Positions 25,270 through 34,445 of a DNA stretch of 64,000 bases are shown here, in pieces. A program made the translations under genes and the position numbers. The first letter of the stretch is position 1. Each line of letters opens with the position of its first letter. The notes under the pieces were generated by a model. That model worked only from the letters and a program-made list of their open reading frames with translations, did not search any database and was not told the DNA's origin. The DNA is taken from contig NZ_JQCA01000024.1 of assembly GCF_001437125.1 (NCBI RefSeq), positions 22,563-86,562 on the forward strand, in the 5' to 3' direction. This DNA is from Levilactobacillus paucivorans (lineage in GTDB: Bacteria; Bacillota; Bacilli; Lactobacillales; Lactobacillaceae).

Positions 25270-26277
25270 ATGCATTTAATTATTCCAGAATCATACGAAC
25301 CAAAGCTGTCGGTTAAAGAAACGCAAAAGGCTATCCGGTACATCCGTGAAACCTTCCAAGACGAATTCGGTGACCAATTAAATCTGTCACGGCTGTCCGC
25401 ACCTATGTTTGTCGACAAGGCCACTGGGCTGAACGATAACTTGAACGGGGTTGAAAAGCCAGTCTCCTTTACCATGGCTGACATGGGCGACGCTCAGATT
25501 GAAATCGTCCACTCTTTAGCCAAATGGAAACGGGTTGCCTTGAAGCGTTACGGCTTTGACCTACACGAAGGCCTCTACACCAACATGAACGCCATTCGTA
25601 AGGACGAAGACCTGGACAACTACCACTCCGCTTACGTTGACCAATGGGATTGGGAAAAGGTCATCACCAGAGAAGAACGGACGCTTGACACGTTGAAGCA
25701 GACTGTTCGGACTATCTTCAAAGTAATCAAGCACATGGAACACGAAGTTTGGTACAAGTTCCCCCAAGCTGTTCACCACTTACCCGATGAAATTCACTTC
25801 ATCACGACGCAAGAATTGGAAGACCGTTACCCTAAGTTCACCCCTAAGGAACGGGAAAACGCCATTACCAAGGAACTTGGCTGTGTCTTCTTAATGAAGA
25901 TCGGTGGCGAATTAAAGAGTGGCAAACGTCATGATGGCCGGGCCCCTGACTACGATGACTGGGAATTAAACGGTGACATTCTCTTCTGGTACGAACCTTT
26001 GAACCAGGCCATGGAAATCTCCAGCATGGGGATTCGGGTCGACGCCGACTCACTGCGTAAGCAACTTAAGTTAGCTGACGCCGAGGACCGGCTGACCTTG
26101 CCTTATCACCAAATGGTCTTAAACGAAGAAGTCCCATTCACTATCGGTGGTGGGATTGGCCAATCCCGGCTGTGCATGTTGTTACTGGGTAAGGCTCACG
26201 TGGGCGAAGTGCAAGCTTCCCTCTGGCCACAAGAAATGATCGACAAATGCGAAGCTGCTAACATTCATTTACTGTAA
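25270..26277 (+). CDS. asnA: Aspartate-ammonia ligase (asparagine synthetase A)
   Basis: 335 residues from the ATG at 25270 with AAAGGAG 9 bases upstream. The length is close to the 330 of the well-studied enterobacterial enzyme. Recognisable segments are the start [72 protein letters not shown] and the C-terminal [14 protein letters not shown]. It makes asparagine from aspartate, ammonia and ATP in the cytosol, using a class II aminoacyl-tRNA-synthetase-like fold. The T-box leader couples expression to tRNA-Asn charging. It is monocistronic. Confidence 0.97.
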   Translation: MHLIIPESYEPKLSVKETQKAIRYIRETFQDEFGDQLNLSRLSAPMFVDKATGLNDNLNGVEKPVSFTMADMGDAQIEIVHSLAKWKRVALKRYGFDLHEGLYTNMNAIRKDEDLDNYHSAYVDQWDWEKVITREERTLDTLKQTVRTIFKVIKHMEHEVWYKFPQAVHHLPDEIHFITTQELEDRYPKFTPKERENAITKELGCVFLMKIGGELKSGKRHDGRAPDYDDWELNGDILFWYEPLNQAMEISSMGIRVDADSLRKQLKLADAEDRLTLPYHQMVLNEEVPFTIGGGIGQSRLCMLLLGKAHVGEVQASLWPQEMIDKCEAANIHLL

Positions 26278-26283
26278 ACAAAT

Positions 26284-26323
26284 AGCCACGACTCGCCTTT
26301 ACTTGGCGGTCGTGGCTTTTATT
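26284..26323 (+). terminator. Terminator of asnA
   Basis: AGCCACGAC (26284-26292) pairs with GTCGTGGCT, with an inner CGCC/GGCG stem, followed by TTTATTTT. Confidence 0.88.
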
Positions 26324-26340
26324 TTGTGCTAAATAAAGAG

Positions 26341-26475
26341 ATGGGAGGCCGCCTGCGGCTGCCAGGGATTACGCCTGCTGTGGGGACGCTTCAGCCTAAA
26401 AACCAGGCTTCTCGCTCGCTTTGAAGCCACGAAGACCACGCGTCTTCAAAGTCGCCCGTGACCTCCTCCGGCTAC
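26341..26475 (+). repeat. Interspersed repeat, copy 1 (short form)
   Basis: This 135-base block is nearly identical to the reverse complement of 42841-43040. Shared stretches include GCCGCCTGCGGCTGCCAGGG, CTGTGGGGACGCTTCAGCCT, CTTCTCGCTCG and CTTCAAAGTCGCCC, ending CCTCCTCCGGCT. It has internal pairing (CTTTGAAG with CTTCAAAG) and weak terminal inverted repeats around GGAGG. Relative to copy 2 it lacks one internal module of about 60 bases. It lies between the asnA terminator and a 56-codon minus gene. Confidence 0.9.
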
Positions 26476-26533
26476 ACTGTTTTTTGCCAAATAAACGACC
26501 ACAACCCAACTTCACGGCTTCACCATCAATACA

Positions 26534-26704
26534 TTATTCTTTACTCTCAGTTGAATTCGTCAACTTTGATAAACTGTCTTTCCAGCTTGAAAAGGATTCA
26601 AACGTTTCTCCAATGCCACTTTTACTTTCCTGCATTGCCTTCCTAGTTTCTTCTTTTAGTTTCCGTTTCCCTTTTTCTTCAGAAATATCTCGTTTTCTAT
26701 CCAC
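26534..26704 (-). CDS. Small charged hypothetical protein (56 residues)
   Basis: A GTG start at 26704 is preceded by AAGGAGG at ideal distance. The 56 residues are highly charged: VDRKRDISEEKGKRKLKEE, then RKAMQESKSGIGETFESF, then SSWKDSLSKLTNSTESKE. The first half is predicted helical; there is no signal or membrane segment. The strong ribosome site and sensible composition support it as a real gene, although it is short and of unknown family. The + frame across the same DNA is a shadow. No clear terminator follows before the interspersed repeat. Confidence 0.6.
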   Translation of the reverse strand: MDRKRDISEEKGKRKLKEETRKAMQESKSGIGETFESFSSWKDSLSKLTNSTESKE

Positions 26705-26936
26705 CTAATACCTCCTTATCGACCTGAGTTTCTTCAATATAGGCAGTATACCGCTAACGTATATCGATGTACTTCAATTGAACTTACACAAATACTTCTT
26801 TCTATCCCACTAAATTCATCCCATTTACCAACATTTTACACAACCGCAATCCCACCTTTACACCAATTCGATACGATGAACCCTAACCGCTGTCACCTTG
26901 TGGCAGACTTACTCGTTCTAGAAAGAAGGACCTTGC

Positions 26937-27764
26937 GTGTTAGAAATCATTAAAGCGGTCATCTTGGGTATCATCGAAGGGATTACGGAATTTCTACCGA
27001 TTAGTTCCACCGGCCACCTTTATCTAGCCGATGCCTTCGTGAAACTCAACGAACCCACGGCCTTTATCAATATGTTTATGGTGGTTATCCAACTAGGCGC
27101 TATCTTGGCGGTGGTCGTGATCTACTTCAATAAACTTAATCCCTGGGCCCAGCGAAAAACTAATCTGGAACGTCACCAGACCTGGGTACTCTGGGCCAAA
27201 GTCATCATTGCAGTTCTGCCAGCGATCATTGTAGGCTTGCCGTTAAACGACTGGATGGACGCGCACCTCACGAGTTGGCAAGTCATTGCGGGAACCCTGA
27301 TTGTCTACGGTATCCTGTTCATTGTGATTGAAGCCTACAATAAGACAAAGCGGCCCCGTTATGCCGATCTCAACCAACTCCCCATCACGATGGCCGTCCT
27401 GATCGGCCTCTGCCAAGTGCTGGCCATGGTCCCCGGAACCTCACGCTCTGGCGCCACCATCTTGGGTGCCATCTTACTGGGAACCTCGCGTTACGCAGCC
27501 ACCGAATTTTCCTTTTTCCTAGCCATCCCCACCATGCTGGGTGCTTCCAGTCTAAAGGTTTTGAAATACCTCATCCACGGCAACCACTTCACTGGCATGC
27601 AACTAGCCGTGCTGACAACTGGAACCGTGGTGTCCTTTCTCGTGGCCTATCTGGCCATTAAGTTCCTTCTCAGCTACATTCGTAACAATGATTTCAAGGT
27701 CTTCGGGTGGTATCGAATTGCCCTTGGAACACTGGTAATTGCTTATTTTGGGTTACTCAACTAA
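26937..27764 (+). CDS. uppP: Undecaprenyl-diphosphate phosphatase
   Basis: 275 residues from a GTG start with AAGGA 7 bases upstream. The two catalytic motifs of the BacA/UppP family are present: [14 protein letters not shown] (residues about 14-27) and [11 protein letters not shown] (about 167-177). About eight membrane segments are visible. The enzyme dephosphorylates undecaprenyl pyrophosphate to recycle the lipid carrier for peptidoglycan, and its overproduction is known to give bacitracin resistance. It is monocistronic with its own terminator. Confidence 0.96.
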   Translation: MLEIIKAVILGIIEGITEFLPISSTGHLYLADAFVKLNEPTAFINMFMVVIQLGAILAVVVIYFNKLNPWAQRKTNLERHQTWVLWAKVIIAVLPAIIVGLPLNDWMDAHLTSWQVIAGTLIVYGILFIVIEAYNKTKRPRYADLNQLPITMAVLIGLCQVLAMVPGTSRSGATILGAILLGTSRYAATEFSFFLAIPTMLGASSLKVLKYLIHGNHFTGMQLAVLTTGTVVSFLVAYLAIKFLLSYIRNNDFKVFGWYRIALGTLVIAYFGLLN

Positions 27765-27805
27765 TTATCTGACCCCAATATTGCCAGTTTGTTACAAGTT
27801 ATGTG

Positions 27806-27839
27806 ACAGCCGTTTGTAATATTTGAATGGCTGTTTTTT
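27806..27839 (+). terminator. Terminator of uppP
   Basis: ACAGCC pairs with GGCTGT, followed by TTTTTTG. Confidence 0.75.
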
Positions 27840-28034
27840 GATTTCTTAAGAACTTATTAAGCCCGGTATCATAGGATCCTCAAGGAATTGAAGGTCCAAC
27901 ACTAATCAGGGCCAACTCTAACTCCCCAGATGTTGTGAAGTCCTTTTAACTGCCCGGTAACCGGCTGTTAACATGTTTGCAACATTTCTCCGGTATACTG
28001 CAATTAGCAATTAAGGGATGAGGAAGTTATCGAA

Positions 28035-28436
28035 ATGTCAAAATTTAAAATTAAAATCGCAACATTATTATTACTATTTGGCTTCTCCTTCGGGACTCTT
28101 ACCGATGTGACGGCCAACCTCATGCCTGAAACCACGACTACGGCTCAGGCATCGAGCAAGGTCTCCAAGAGCCAGGCAAAGAAAATCGCCGAAATCAATA
28201 AGAATCTTTCGAAGAAACAAAAAGCTGCTAAGAAATGGATCGCTAAGCGCGAATCCGGCTACAACTACTCCGCTCGTAATGGTCGTTGTTACGGTCGTTA
28301 CCAATTACTGAAGTCTTACCTGCACGGTGATTACTCACCTGCTAACCAAGAACGGGTTGCCAACAACTACGTCAGTGGTCGTTACGGCACTTGGACGAAG
28401 GCTAAGCGTTTCTGGCAGAGTCATCACTGGTACTAG
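28035..28436 (+). CDS. Secreted Apf-like protein with lysozyme-like C-terminal domain
   Basis: 133 residues, GAGGAAG upstream. A signal peptide (KIATLLLLFGFSFGTLTDVTA) is followed by a basic helical linker and a C-terminal domain beginning AKKWIAKRESGYNYSARNG, then CYGRYQLLKSYLHGDY and ending RFWQSHHWY. The ESGY-(N)7-YGRYQ pattern, with Glu as presumed catalytic residue, is shared by aggregation-promoting factors and small transglycosylases of lactobacilli. LysM is absent, so wall retention may rest on the basic linker. It probably acts on peptidoglycan outside the cell. Confidence 0.85.
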   Translation: MSKFKIKIATLLLLFGFSFGTLTDVTANLMPETTTTAQASSKVSKSQAKKIAEINKNLSKKQKAAKKWIAKRESGYNYSARNGRCYGRYQLLKSYLHGDYSPANQERVANNYVSGRYGTWTKAKRFWQSHHWY

Positions 28437-28521
28437 AATAGCGTCGGCTGTTCGTACCTTATCGCTACATAGCACAAATCACCAGGGTTCTTGTTTGGAC
28501 ATAGAATTGACTGAGTAACTG

Positions 28522-28556
28522 ACCGACTAGCTGGGGCTAGCCGGTTTTTTATTTTG
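28522..28556 (+). terminator. Terminator of the Apf-like gene
   Basis: ACCG-A-CTAGC pairs with GCTAG-C-CGGT, followed by TTTTTTATTTT. Confidence 0.8.
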
Positions 28557-28560
28557 CGCA

Positions 28561-28581
28561 TTTAGTCCTTAACGACTAAAC
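28561..28581. promoter_or_regulatory. Small dyad upstream of the lipoprotein gene
   Basis: TTTAGTC-N6-GACTAAA is a perfect inverted repeat located 36 bases before the lipoprotein start. Its spacer overlaps a possible -35 (TTAACG). Role not known. Confidence 0.4.
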
Positions 28582-28616
28582 TAGAAATCATAATCATTCT
28601 GAGAAAGGATCAGCCA

Positions 28617-29141
28617 ATGTCTAAGAAAATCTGGGCCACCAGTCTAATGGCCATTCTGGCCAGCTTCACGTTGACGGCCTGTGGGGCTAAATCAACTGTC
28701 ACAACCCATCAACCCCAGCCAACGACCACTAAACCGAAAATAAAGCCCCTGACCGTCTCGGAACTGCAGCACGATAAGTCACTGACCTATGCCACCATTA
28801 TTTACTTTGCCATTCATCACACCAAACTGCCACGCTGGCAAGAGGTGGCCGACATGCAGGCCGGCTGGCAGGTCGAGATCTATCCTCACAGAGGTAGTCG
28901 CAAGTATCTGGTCTGGCCGGATCAACACATTACCAGCGCCCAGAAGAATCTGGCTCCCAACTGGTTTACCATGAAGAACCAACAAGTCATCTACGACAGC
29001 TTCATCGTCCACTCCTTTCGCAAGGATCAGACAGCCACGACGACGTTAACCAAGATCGTCAAACAGATCAATCACGACCACGCCGAGAAGAAAGTTCGGC
29101 ACATGCCACACAATCTGGCAATCATCAATCATGCAAAATAA
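28617..29141 (+). CDS. Hypothetical lipoprotein
   Basis: 174 residues starting MSKKIWATSLMAILASF with lipobox LTAC (Cys22). A Thr/Pro/Lys linker (about residues 25-45) precedes a globular part with HDKSLTYATIIYFAIHHTKL, then ADMQAGWQVEIYPHRGSRKY and a basic C-terminus. AGAAAGGA lies upstream. The globular domain resembles small lactobacillus lipoproteins annotated only as hypothetical. It is anchored outside the membrane; function unknown. Confidence 0.78.
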   Translation: MSKKIWATSLMAILASFTLTACGAKSTVTTHQPQPTTTKPKIKPLTVSELQHDKSLTYATIIYFAIHHTKLPRWQEVADMQAGWQVEIYPHRGSRKYLVWPDQHITSAQKNLAPNWFTMKNQQVIYDSFIVHSFRKDQTATTTLTKIVKQINHDHAEKKVRHMPHNLAIINHAK

Positions 29142-29147
29142 CCAAAA

Positions 29148-29190
29148 CAGACACACCGAGAAATTCTGCGGTGTGCCTGCTTTAATTTTT
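29148..29190. terminator. Bidirectional terminator between convergent genes
   Basis: CAGACACACCG and CGGTGTGCCTG form the outer stem with inner AGA/TCT, followed by a T-rich stretch on +. Confidence 0.75.
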
Positions 29191-29596
29191 AGCTAGCGAC
29201 GATCTGGGCGAGGCGAGTCAGATTCTGATAAAAGGCGCGCTTCGCAATCGGCGCCATCAATTTGATCGGCAGCCCGGTATGATCTGGCACATACAAAGCC
29301 TCTCGGATCCGTGTTCCCGCTTCCTGCGCCGTCAGGGTAAAGACCAGCCGGTAAGCCAACCGTCCCTGAGTACTCTCGTAAGTTACCTGGCCAGCCGTCG
29401 CCGTAACCGTGATTCGTTCATGTTGATTCAGGGCCGCGTCTTGCCGAGTTACCTCGAAGGCATTCGCCCCCGCTGCCACGGTCGTAATATCTGGGACCCA
29501 CTTCAATAGTGCCTGCGGGTCGGCCAGAACCTTCTGGCTATCTGCGACCGTCGCCTGGGCTAAAACCTCATTGGTAAAGACTGCTGTGTTTGTCAT
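29189..29596 (-). CDS. SRPBCC (START-like) family protein
   Basis: 135 residues, GAGGAGG upstream of the ATG. The order of segments fits the helix-grip fold: an N-terminal strand (FTNEVLAQATV), a helix, DPQALLKWVPDITTV, a set of strands (ERITVTATAGQVTYE, YRLVFTLTAQEAGTRI) and a long C-terminal helix (APIAKRAFYQNLTRLAQIVA). The fold binds hydrophobic ligands in a deep cavity. No catalytic residue can be assigned. It is cytosolic and monocistronic. Confidence 0.78.
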   Translation of the reverse strand: MTNTAVFTNEVLAQATVADSQKVLADPQALLKWVPDITTVAAGANAFEVTRQDAALNQHERITVTATAGQVTYESTQGRLAYRLVFTLTAQEAGTRIREALYVPDHTGLPIKLMAPIAKRAFYQNLTRLAQIVAS

Positions 29597-29670
29597 ACTA
29601 AGAACCTCCTCTAGATGATGACCCCATTCTAGCGGGTTCCTCTAAAGGGTTAAAATCAGTATCCTGATAT

Positions 29671-30486
29671 TTAGAAACGGTCGTATATTTTTTCGTGAAA
29701 GAGTTGGGCGAGTAACTTCTCGGATTGGCGATAGTCCTCGCCTGCCAAGCGTTCACTGCGTTCCGCGATCATGGCCAAGAGATGGTAATCATTAGCTAAT
29801 AGGTAATGGGAGTTATGGTCAGTCGCAAACTGAATTCCTGCCACAAGCAGTTGCATGGCCGCGTTGTCCCGCTGGGCTTCAAAATCAAAGAGGGCCGCCA
29901 AGTAGAACAGAATATTCAGATTTTCCTCATAGGAACTGTTGGCCAGATCGGCCAACGCCGTAGTCACCAGCTTCTGAGCGTCTACCTGCCGATGCTGGCG
30001 CCCTCGCACCAAAGCCAGCGACATCTGGGCGATTCGGGTCAGTGTCGTGGGGCGACCACTCACCGCACTCGCTAGACTCAACTGGAAGCTCTGTTCTGCG
30101 GCAACGAGGTCGGGGCCCAGCTGAATATCCGTGACTCCCAGATAATAGTAATAGGCCTGGGTCTGTTCGTCGGAAGCAATCGCCGCTATCACCTCGCCTT
30201 GCTGCAGAAAGGCCTGAAGTTCTGCATAGCGATGCTGGTTACAGAGGACCTCAACGCGCTGGTTAAACGCCACCTGCGGCCCCACATCGAAGTTCTGAGC
30301 CAGACTAATCTCACTTAGACTGATTGCCAGTCGTTCACATAACCGCATCAGAAGCGTCGCATTGGGCGTATAACGGTCGTTTTCAATTGCCGACAACATG
30401 GACTGGGCACAGATATTCTGGGCCGCCTCACGCTGGGTGAGATGGCGCTGCTGGCGAACCTGTTTGAGTGTCGTGCCTAAACTCAT
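29671..30486 (-). CDS. XRE-family regulator with TPR-like C-terminus (Rgg/PlcR type)
   Basis: 271 residues from the ATG at 30486 with AAGGAGGGG upstream; 37 further in-frame codons lack a ribosome site. The helix-turn-helix is SLGTTLKQVRQQRHLTQREA to IENDRYTPNATLL. The rest is all helical, with TPR-like pairs (RYAELQAFLQQGEVIAAI, QAYYYYLGVTDIQLG). This is the layout of RNPP/Rgg regulators, which bind short signalling peptides. It is divergent from a chitosanase lipoprotein gene. No obvious peptide gene is adjacent. Tandem CGATTAA repeats in the shared region may be its site. Confidence 0.85.
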   Translation of the reverse strand: MSLGTTLKQVRQQRHLTQREAAQNICAQSMLSAIENDRYTPNATLLMRLCERLAISLSEISLAQNFDVGPQVAFNQRVEVLCNQHRYAELQAFLQQGEVIAAIASDEQTQAYYYYLGVTDIQLGPDLVAAEQSFQLSLASAVSGRPTTLTRIAQMSLALVRGRQHRQVDAQKLVTTALADLANSSYEENLNILFYLAALFDFEAQRDNAAMQLLVAGIQFATDHNSHYLLANDYHLLAMIAERSERLAGEDYRQSEKLLAQLFHEKIYDRF

Positions 30487-30586
30487 CGTGGTCCCCTCCT
30501 TACTCGTTGCTTTGATTATACCGAACTGAAGCCTCTTGCCAATGATTAACCACCATACGACGAAAATCAATCTAACGCGGGATAAA

Positions 30587-30604
30587 CGATTAAACATCGA
30601 TTAA
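30587..30604. promoter_or_regulatory. Tandem CGATTAA repeats in the regulator/chitosanase intergenic region
   Basis: CGATTAA occurs at 30587-30593 and again at 30598-30604, one helical turn apart, between divergent genes. A second pair, TTAGAC, lies about 22 bases apart around 30623-30649. They are candidate regulator sites. Confidence 0.35.
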
Positions 30605-30700
30605 GACCGCTAGCTCATCATTTTAGACCTAAGAATATCTTGTTAGACTAGAGTAAAGTCCCCGCGTGACCTATCCGTGCCGAGAAAGAAGTCTGTCCGC

Positions 30701-31510
30701 ATGAAACACCAACTAGTCAAAATAATCACATTGATCGGTCTACTAACCCTCACCCTAGCCGGTTGCCAGTTGCCATCCACTACCTCGGGCTATCAACCCG
30801 GCCACACCATCAAAGTCGGTCAACGCCGCGAGACCACCTTCGCCTTGGTTGCAAGTGCCGAAAATTCCACCACCAATTATCACCGCCAATACGGCTATCT
30901 CGAAGACATTGGGGATGGGCGTGGCTACACTGCCGGGATCATTGGGTTCACCACGGCCAACGGCGATCTCCGCCAAGTCATCCAACGTTACGTTCACTTG
31001 AAGCCCCAACATAATGGACTCAAGCCTTACCTGCCCGCTCTCAAGGCCGCAGTGGGGTCGGCTACTCATCATGGACTCGGCCACCCGTTTATCCAAGCCT
31101 GGCATCAGGCGGCCAAGGACCCCAAGCTCATTCATGCCGAAAACTACATTTTAGACACCGAGTACCTGAATCCCGTGTTGCGCGCGGCCAAAAAAGATAA
31201 TCTGAGTCCACTGGGACAATACATCTACTACGATGCCATGGTGGTTCACGGTCCCGGCAACGACAAGAGTAGCTTCGGTGGCATTCGTCGTCAAGCCAAG
31301 CGACTAGCTAAGACACCTCGTCAAGGCGGTAATGAGACCCATTATCTCCAAGCCTTTCTCAAGGCCCGCACACCCATCATGCGCCAAGAGGCTGCCCATC
31401 ACGACCTCTCTCGGCTGAACGCCCAGCGTCAGTTTATTCGCGACAAAAACTTTCAGCTCCAGCGCCCCTTAAGATGGCAAATGTATGGCGACCGTTACCA
31501 TCTCAACTGA
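30701..31510 (+). CDS. GH46 chitosanase, lipoprotein form
   Basis: 269 residues from the ATG at 30701; the GTG at 30677 has no ribosome site. Lipobox LAGC gives Cys22. The family signature is complete: SAENSTTNYHRQYGYLEDIG then DGRGYTAGIIGF. Glu54 and Asp72 have the same 18-residue spacing as the catalytic Glu22/Asp40 of Streptomyces N174 chitosanase. Further matches are DTEYLNPVLRAAKKDN and QYIYYDAMVVHGPG. It hydrolyses chitosan (deacetylated glucosamine polymer) outside the cell. Lipid anchoring is unusual, as most family members are freely secreted. It is divergent from an XRE/TPR regulator. Confidence 0.92.
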   Translation: MKHQLVKIITLIGLLTLTLAGCQLPSTTSGYQPGHTIKVGQRRETTFALVASAENSTTNYHRQYGYLEDIGDGRGYTAGIIGFTTANGDLRQVIQRYVHLKPQHNGLKPYLPALKAAVGSATHHGLGHPFIQAWHQAAKDPKLIHAENYILDTEYLNPVLRAAKKDNLSPLGQYIYYDAMVVHGPGNDKSSFGGIRRQAKRLAKTPRQGGNETHYLQAFLKARTPIMRQEAAHHDLSRLNAQRQFIRDKNFQLQRPLRWQMYGDRYHLN

Positions 31511-31514
31511 CCAC

Positions 31515-31549
31515 AAAGGACCGTTCCCCTCAATCGGAAACGGTCCTTT
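31515..31549. terminator. Hairpin between convergent chitosanase and BspA-like genes
   Basis: AAAGGACCGTT and AACGGTCCTTT form an 11-base stem. The T run is interrupted (TTTCATTTC). Confidence 0.7.
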
Positions 31550-31583
31550 CATTTCATTCATATTCAAAAAATTTCATCACAGT

Positions 31584-34079
31584 CTAAGACACACTGTTGG
31601 TCAACGTCCAAGTAATCGTCCCGGAATAACTATCAGCAACTACACTACCAGAAGCCTTCAGGATTAGGCCGTTACTGGTCGTCCACCCACTTGAGATATC
31701 CACTGGCAAATGATCCCCGGTGGTATGGGTCAACACTGGCGTGGCCGTATTTCCAATCGTCGTCGCAATCCCGTTATTCTGGTAGGCCACGGTTGCGGCC
31801 AATTGTTTCCCGGTATTAACACCTGTAAACCCAGAATCACCGAGTTGGGCCATCAAGGTCCATTGGGACCCTAGACTCCGATTATCCTGAACCGCCAAGC
31901 TTTGACTAGCAGTCGCCGAATACGTCGTGGCAATTCCTGTCAAAACGTGGGTTCCAAAGTCAACACTACCTGGGGTATTGCTGAAGAACAGCTCACCTTG
32001 ATAAACGTAGGTAACTGTGGCGGCCGTACTGCTGAATTTACCTGTCGCATTAGCTGGCGTCTGACTCAGCGTATAACCACTGAAGGTCTTCGGCGTGGTC
32101 GTGTAAGCCGTCCCAGTATCACCGGTTAAGACCTCATCACTCGCTAGACTAGTGCCATCGGTATCGACATACCGGACGGTCACGCGACCTTCCTGGCCCC
32201 AATTATATTGACCAGCCATCGTGCTGCCATCATACGTCGTCATCAGGTCTGTCGCACTGTAGGACGGGCCATCGGTACCTAATTGCCATTTACCACTATA
32301 CGGACTCACCGCAGACGCCGCTGGTAACCCCCAAGCCGTACTGCCGTGGAAATCAAAGGTCTTGCCTAACGTCAGGTGTTGTAACTTAGAATCCTGCTGG
32401 AAGACCCCCGTGTAACTCGTGACCTTACTCGTATCCCAATTGCTGAGGTCCAATGAGGTTAATTGCTTACAGCCAAGGAAGGCGTAATCCAACGCCGTAA
32501 CTTTACTCGTATCCCAACCACTTACCGGCAAAGCCGTCAGTCCGGCATCACCATTAAAGACATAATCCATTTTGGTCACAGCACTCGTATCCCACTTGGA
32601 AACATCGAGACTGGTCAATGATGGACAAGTAGAAAACGCGTTTTTTAGCGTTGTCACCTTGCTCGTGTCCCATTTGGCAACGTCCACACTGGATAATTTT
32701 AAACAATTAGAGAAGAGGTAGTCCATCAACTGAACCTGACTGGTATTCCAATCGGCAACATCCAAGCTGGTCAGCGCCCGACAATTACCAAAAGTATTGG
32801 ACATCACCGTAACGCCCGACGTATCCCAGTTACCAACTGATAAGCCATTAATCACCGTGCAATTATAGAAAAGATAACCGATATTCGTCGCCTGGCTGGT
32901 ATCCCAATTTGCGACATCAACTGTGGCTAACTTACTGTCACCCAGAAACAAACTATTGAAATTCTGAACTGACGACGTATTCCACTTACCCGTTTCTAGG
33001 GTCGTCAGCGAACTACAGTTGGCAAAGGTCCGCGACAACGACGTCACATTTCCCAGTTGCCAATCGGCCGTCGTGACGGTAGTTAACGCCGAACAACCAT
33101 CAAACATGCTAGTCATACTAGTCACCTGACCATCCTGCCAACCCGTGGTAGTCACGTTCGTCAACGCCGAACAACCATAGAACATCTGCTGCATGGATGT
33201 CACTTTGCTGACATTCCAATTGGACATATCTAGACTAGTCAGGCTAGTATCACCTCGAAACATCTGGGTAAATAATTTGTTGGCACTGAAATCGGCGTTG
33301 GGCATTTGAACCGAACTCAGATTTGTATCGTCTTGAAACATACTACTGGCGTTGGTAACACTTGAGAAATCATTATTGCTAAAACTGACACTGGTCAGGT
33401 TGGTATCACCTTGAAACATCCAACTGGTGTCGGTGTCACTTGAGAAATCATTATTGCCAAAATTGACACTGGTCAGGCTGGTATCACCTTTGAACATGGC
33501 CATCGACGTCGTCGCCCCCGCCATATTCAACTTGTCCAACCCAGTGACCGTGGTTACGTTGGGCAAACCAGCGAAGAGAAAACTGTACTGGGTAGTCTTC
33601 GCCGTCGTGGTAATCTCACCTTCGACACTGATCGCAGTGATAGCTGCAGCATAGTTGCCACCAATATTAGCTGGTATCGTAGAATCCTTATCATTCGCCC
33701 AAGGCGAAAACGCGGCTGGTAAATACTCGAAAGACCCCCCGCTGAGATGCAACACCCCGGCACTGTCAATCCGCCAGGTGACGGAACCATTAGTGCCACT
33801 GGCGATATCCGTGGTAGTCGTCGCTCGTGCCAGTGAAGCCTTGGTCACCGATGTTGGCGCACTACTGCCAGTCGTGTTAGTGGAACTGCTCGTCGCTTGC
33901 AAATCGCCTGAGACCGCAGAGGCGTTGTTCGCTACGAGCTGATCCAAAGTCGAACTGCCTGTGGTTGATGCGGCAACCGGGAGCGACGGCGTCATCAAAA
34001 GAATGCCAATGACTGGGGTCAAGCCCATCACTAACGCTGTTAAGATACCTAGCCATTTAAACTGCCATTTGCGCAACAT
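31584..34079 (-). CDS. BspA-like (DUF285) repeat surface protein with MucBP and C-terminal WxL domain
   Basis: 831 residues, AGAGGGG upstream. A signal peptide ends LPVAAST. Residues about 170-600 contain roughly 15 tandem DUF285 units of 23-24 residues, pattern sLtsLDvsnWdTSkVt-m-yvFxxC. These form a BspA-type leucine-rich solenoid. Then come a MucBP-like module (VTVRYVDTDGTSLASDEV) and, in place of a sortase signal, a WxL domain of about 140 residues with SQWTLMAQ and a closing TITWTLTN. WxL domains bind peptidoglycan non-covalently. So the protein is displayed by a different route from the sortase substrates in this window. Confidence 0.88.
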   Translation of the reverse strand: MLRKWQFKWLGILTALVMGLTPVIGILLMTPSLPVAASTTGSSTLDQLVANNASAVSGDLQATSSSTNTTGSSAPTSVTKASLARATTTTDIASGTNGSVTWRIDSAGVLHLSGGSFEYLPAAFSPWANDKDSTIPANIGGNYAAAITAISVEGEITTTAKTTQYSFLFAGLPNVTTVTGLDKLNMAGATTSMAMFKGDTSLTSVNFGNNDFSSDTDTSWMFQGDTNLTSVSFSNNDFSSVTNASSMFQDDTNLSSVQMPNADFSANKLFTQMFRGDTSLTSLDMSNWNVSKVTSMQQMFYGCSALTNVTTTGWQDGQVTSMTSMFDGCSALTTVTTADWQLGNVTSLSRTFANCSSLTTLETGKWNTSSVQNFNSLFLGDSKLATVDVANWDTSQATNIGYLFYNCTVINGLSVGNWDTSGVTVMSNTFGNCRALTSLDVADWNTSQVQLMDYLFSNCLKLSSVDVAKWDTSKVTTLKNAFSTCPSLTSLDVSKWDTSAVTKMDYVFNGDAGLTALPVSGWDTSKVTALDYAFLGCKQLTSLDLSNWDTSKVTSYTGVFQQDSKLQHLTLGKTFDFHGSTAWGLPAASAVSPYSGKWQLGTDGPSYSATDLMTTYDGSTMAGQYNWGQEGRVTVRYVDTDGTSLASDEVLTGDTGTAYTTTPKTFSGYTLSQTPANATGKFSSTAATVTYVYQGELFFSNTPGSVDFGTHVLTGIATTYSATASQSLAVQDNRSLGSQWTLMAQLGDSGFTGVNTGKQLAATVAYQNNGIATTIGNTATPVLTHTTGDHLPVDISSGWTTSNGLILKASGSVVADSYSGTITWTLTNSVS

Positions 34080-34404
34080 TCTTGACCCCTCTATTCATAA
34101 CCAACCATTTTTATACTTATAATTTTGTCATATCGACCATTTGTTATTAAAAAAGTTTTCTACCATTACTTCTTTATCCTATCATTTTTTGGAAGCGATG
34201 ACACGTTTTGAATACAACTTTTACTGACTGATATCTCGCCTTTTCCAGTGTTGTTTTGAACCCTAACTTTCCATTTAATTTCTTATCCCATCGAAGGAAG
34301 ACGACCTCTCGGCTGCCATCATTTAACAAATTTTCAAATTACTCCAAACGAAATAACTGTGGCAGTGATTAGTTAAGACCCTCTCTCCTGCCAAAATAGC
34401 ATTC
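34080..34404. other. Upstream region of the BspA-like gene
   Basis: About 325 AT-rich bases with no credible gene. AT-rich hexamers on the minus strand near 34112-34125 (TATAAA, TATAAG) may be -10 boxes, but no convincing -35 pairs with them. Confidence 0.35.
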
Positions 34405-34436
34405 AAAAAAGCCAGCCGCAAATTTTGCGACTGGCT
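34405..34436 (-). terminator. Terminator of the AbrB-membrane fusion gene
   Basis: AGCCAG-T-CGCA pairs with TGCG-G-CTGGCT on the minus strand, followed by TTTTTTG. Confidence 0.82.
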
Positions 34437-34445
34437 CACTTGTAT

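Noticed and set aside
26421..26708. 95-codon + frame after the interspersed repeat
   Set aside because: No ribosome site, starts inside the repeat, and lies antisense to the better-supported 56-codon gene.
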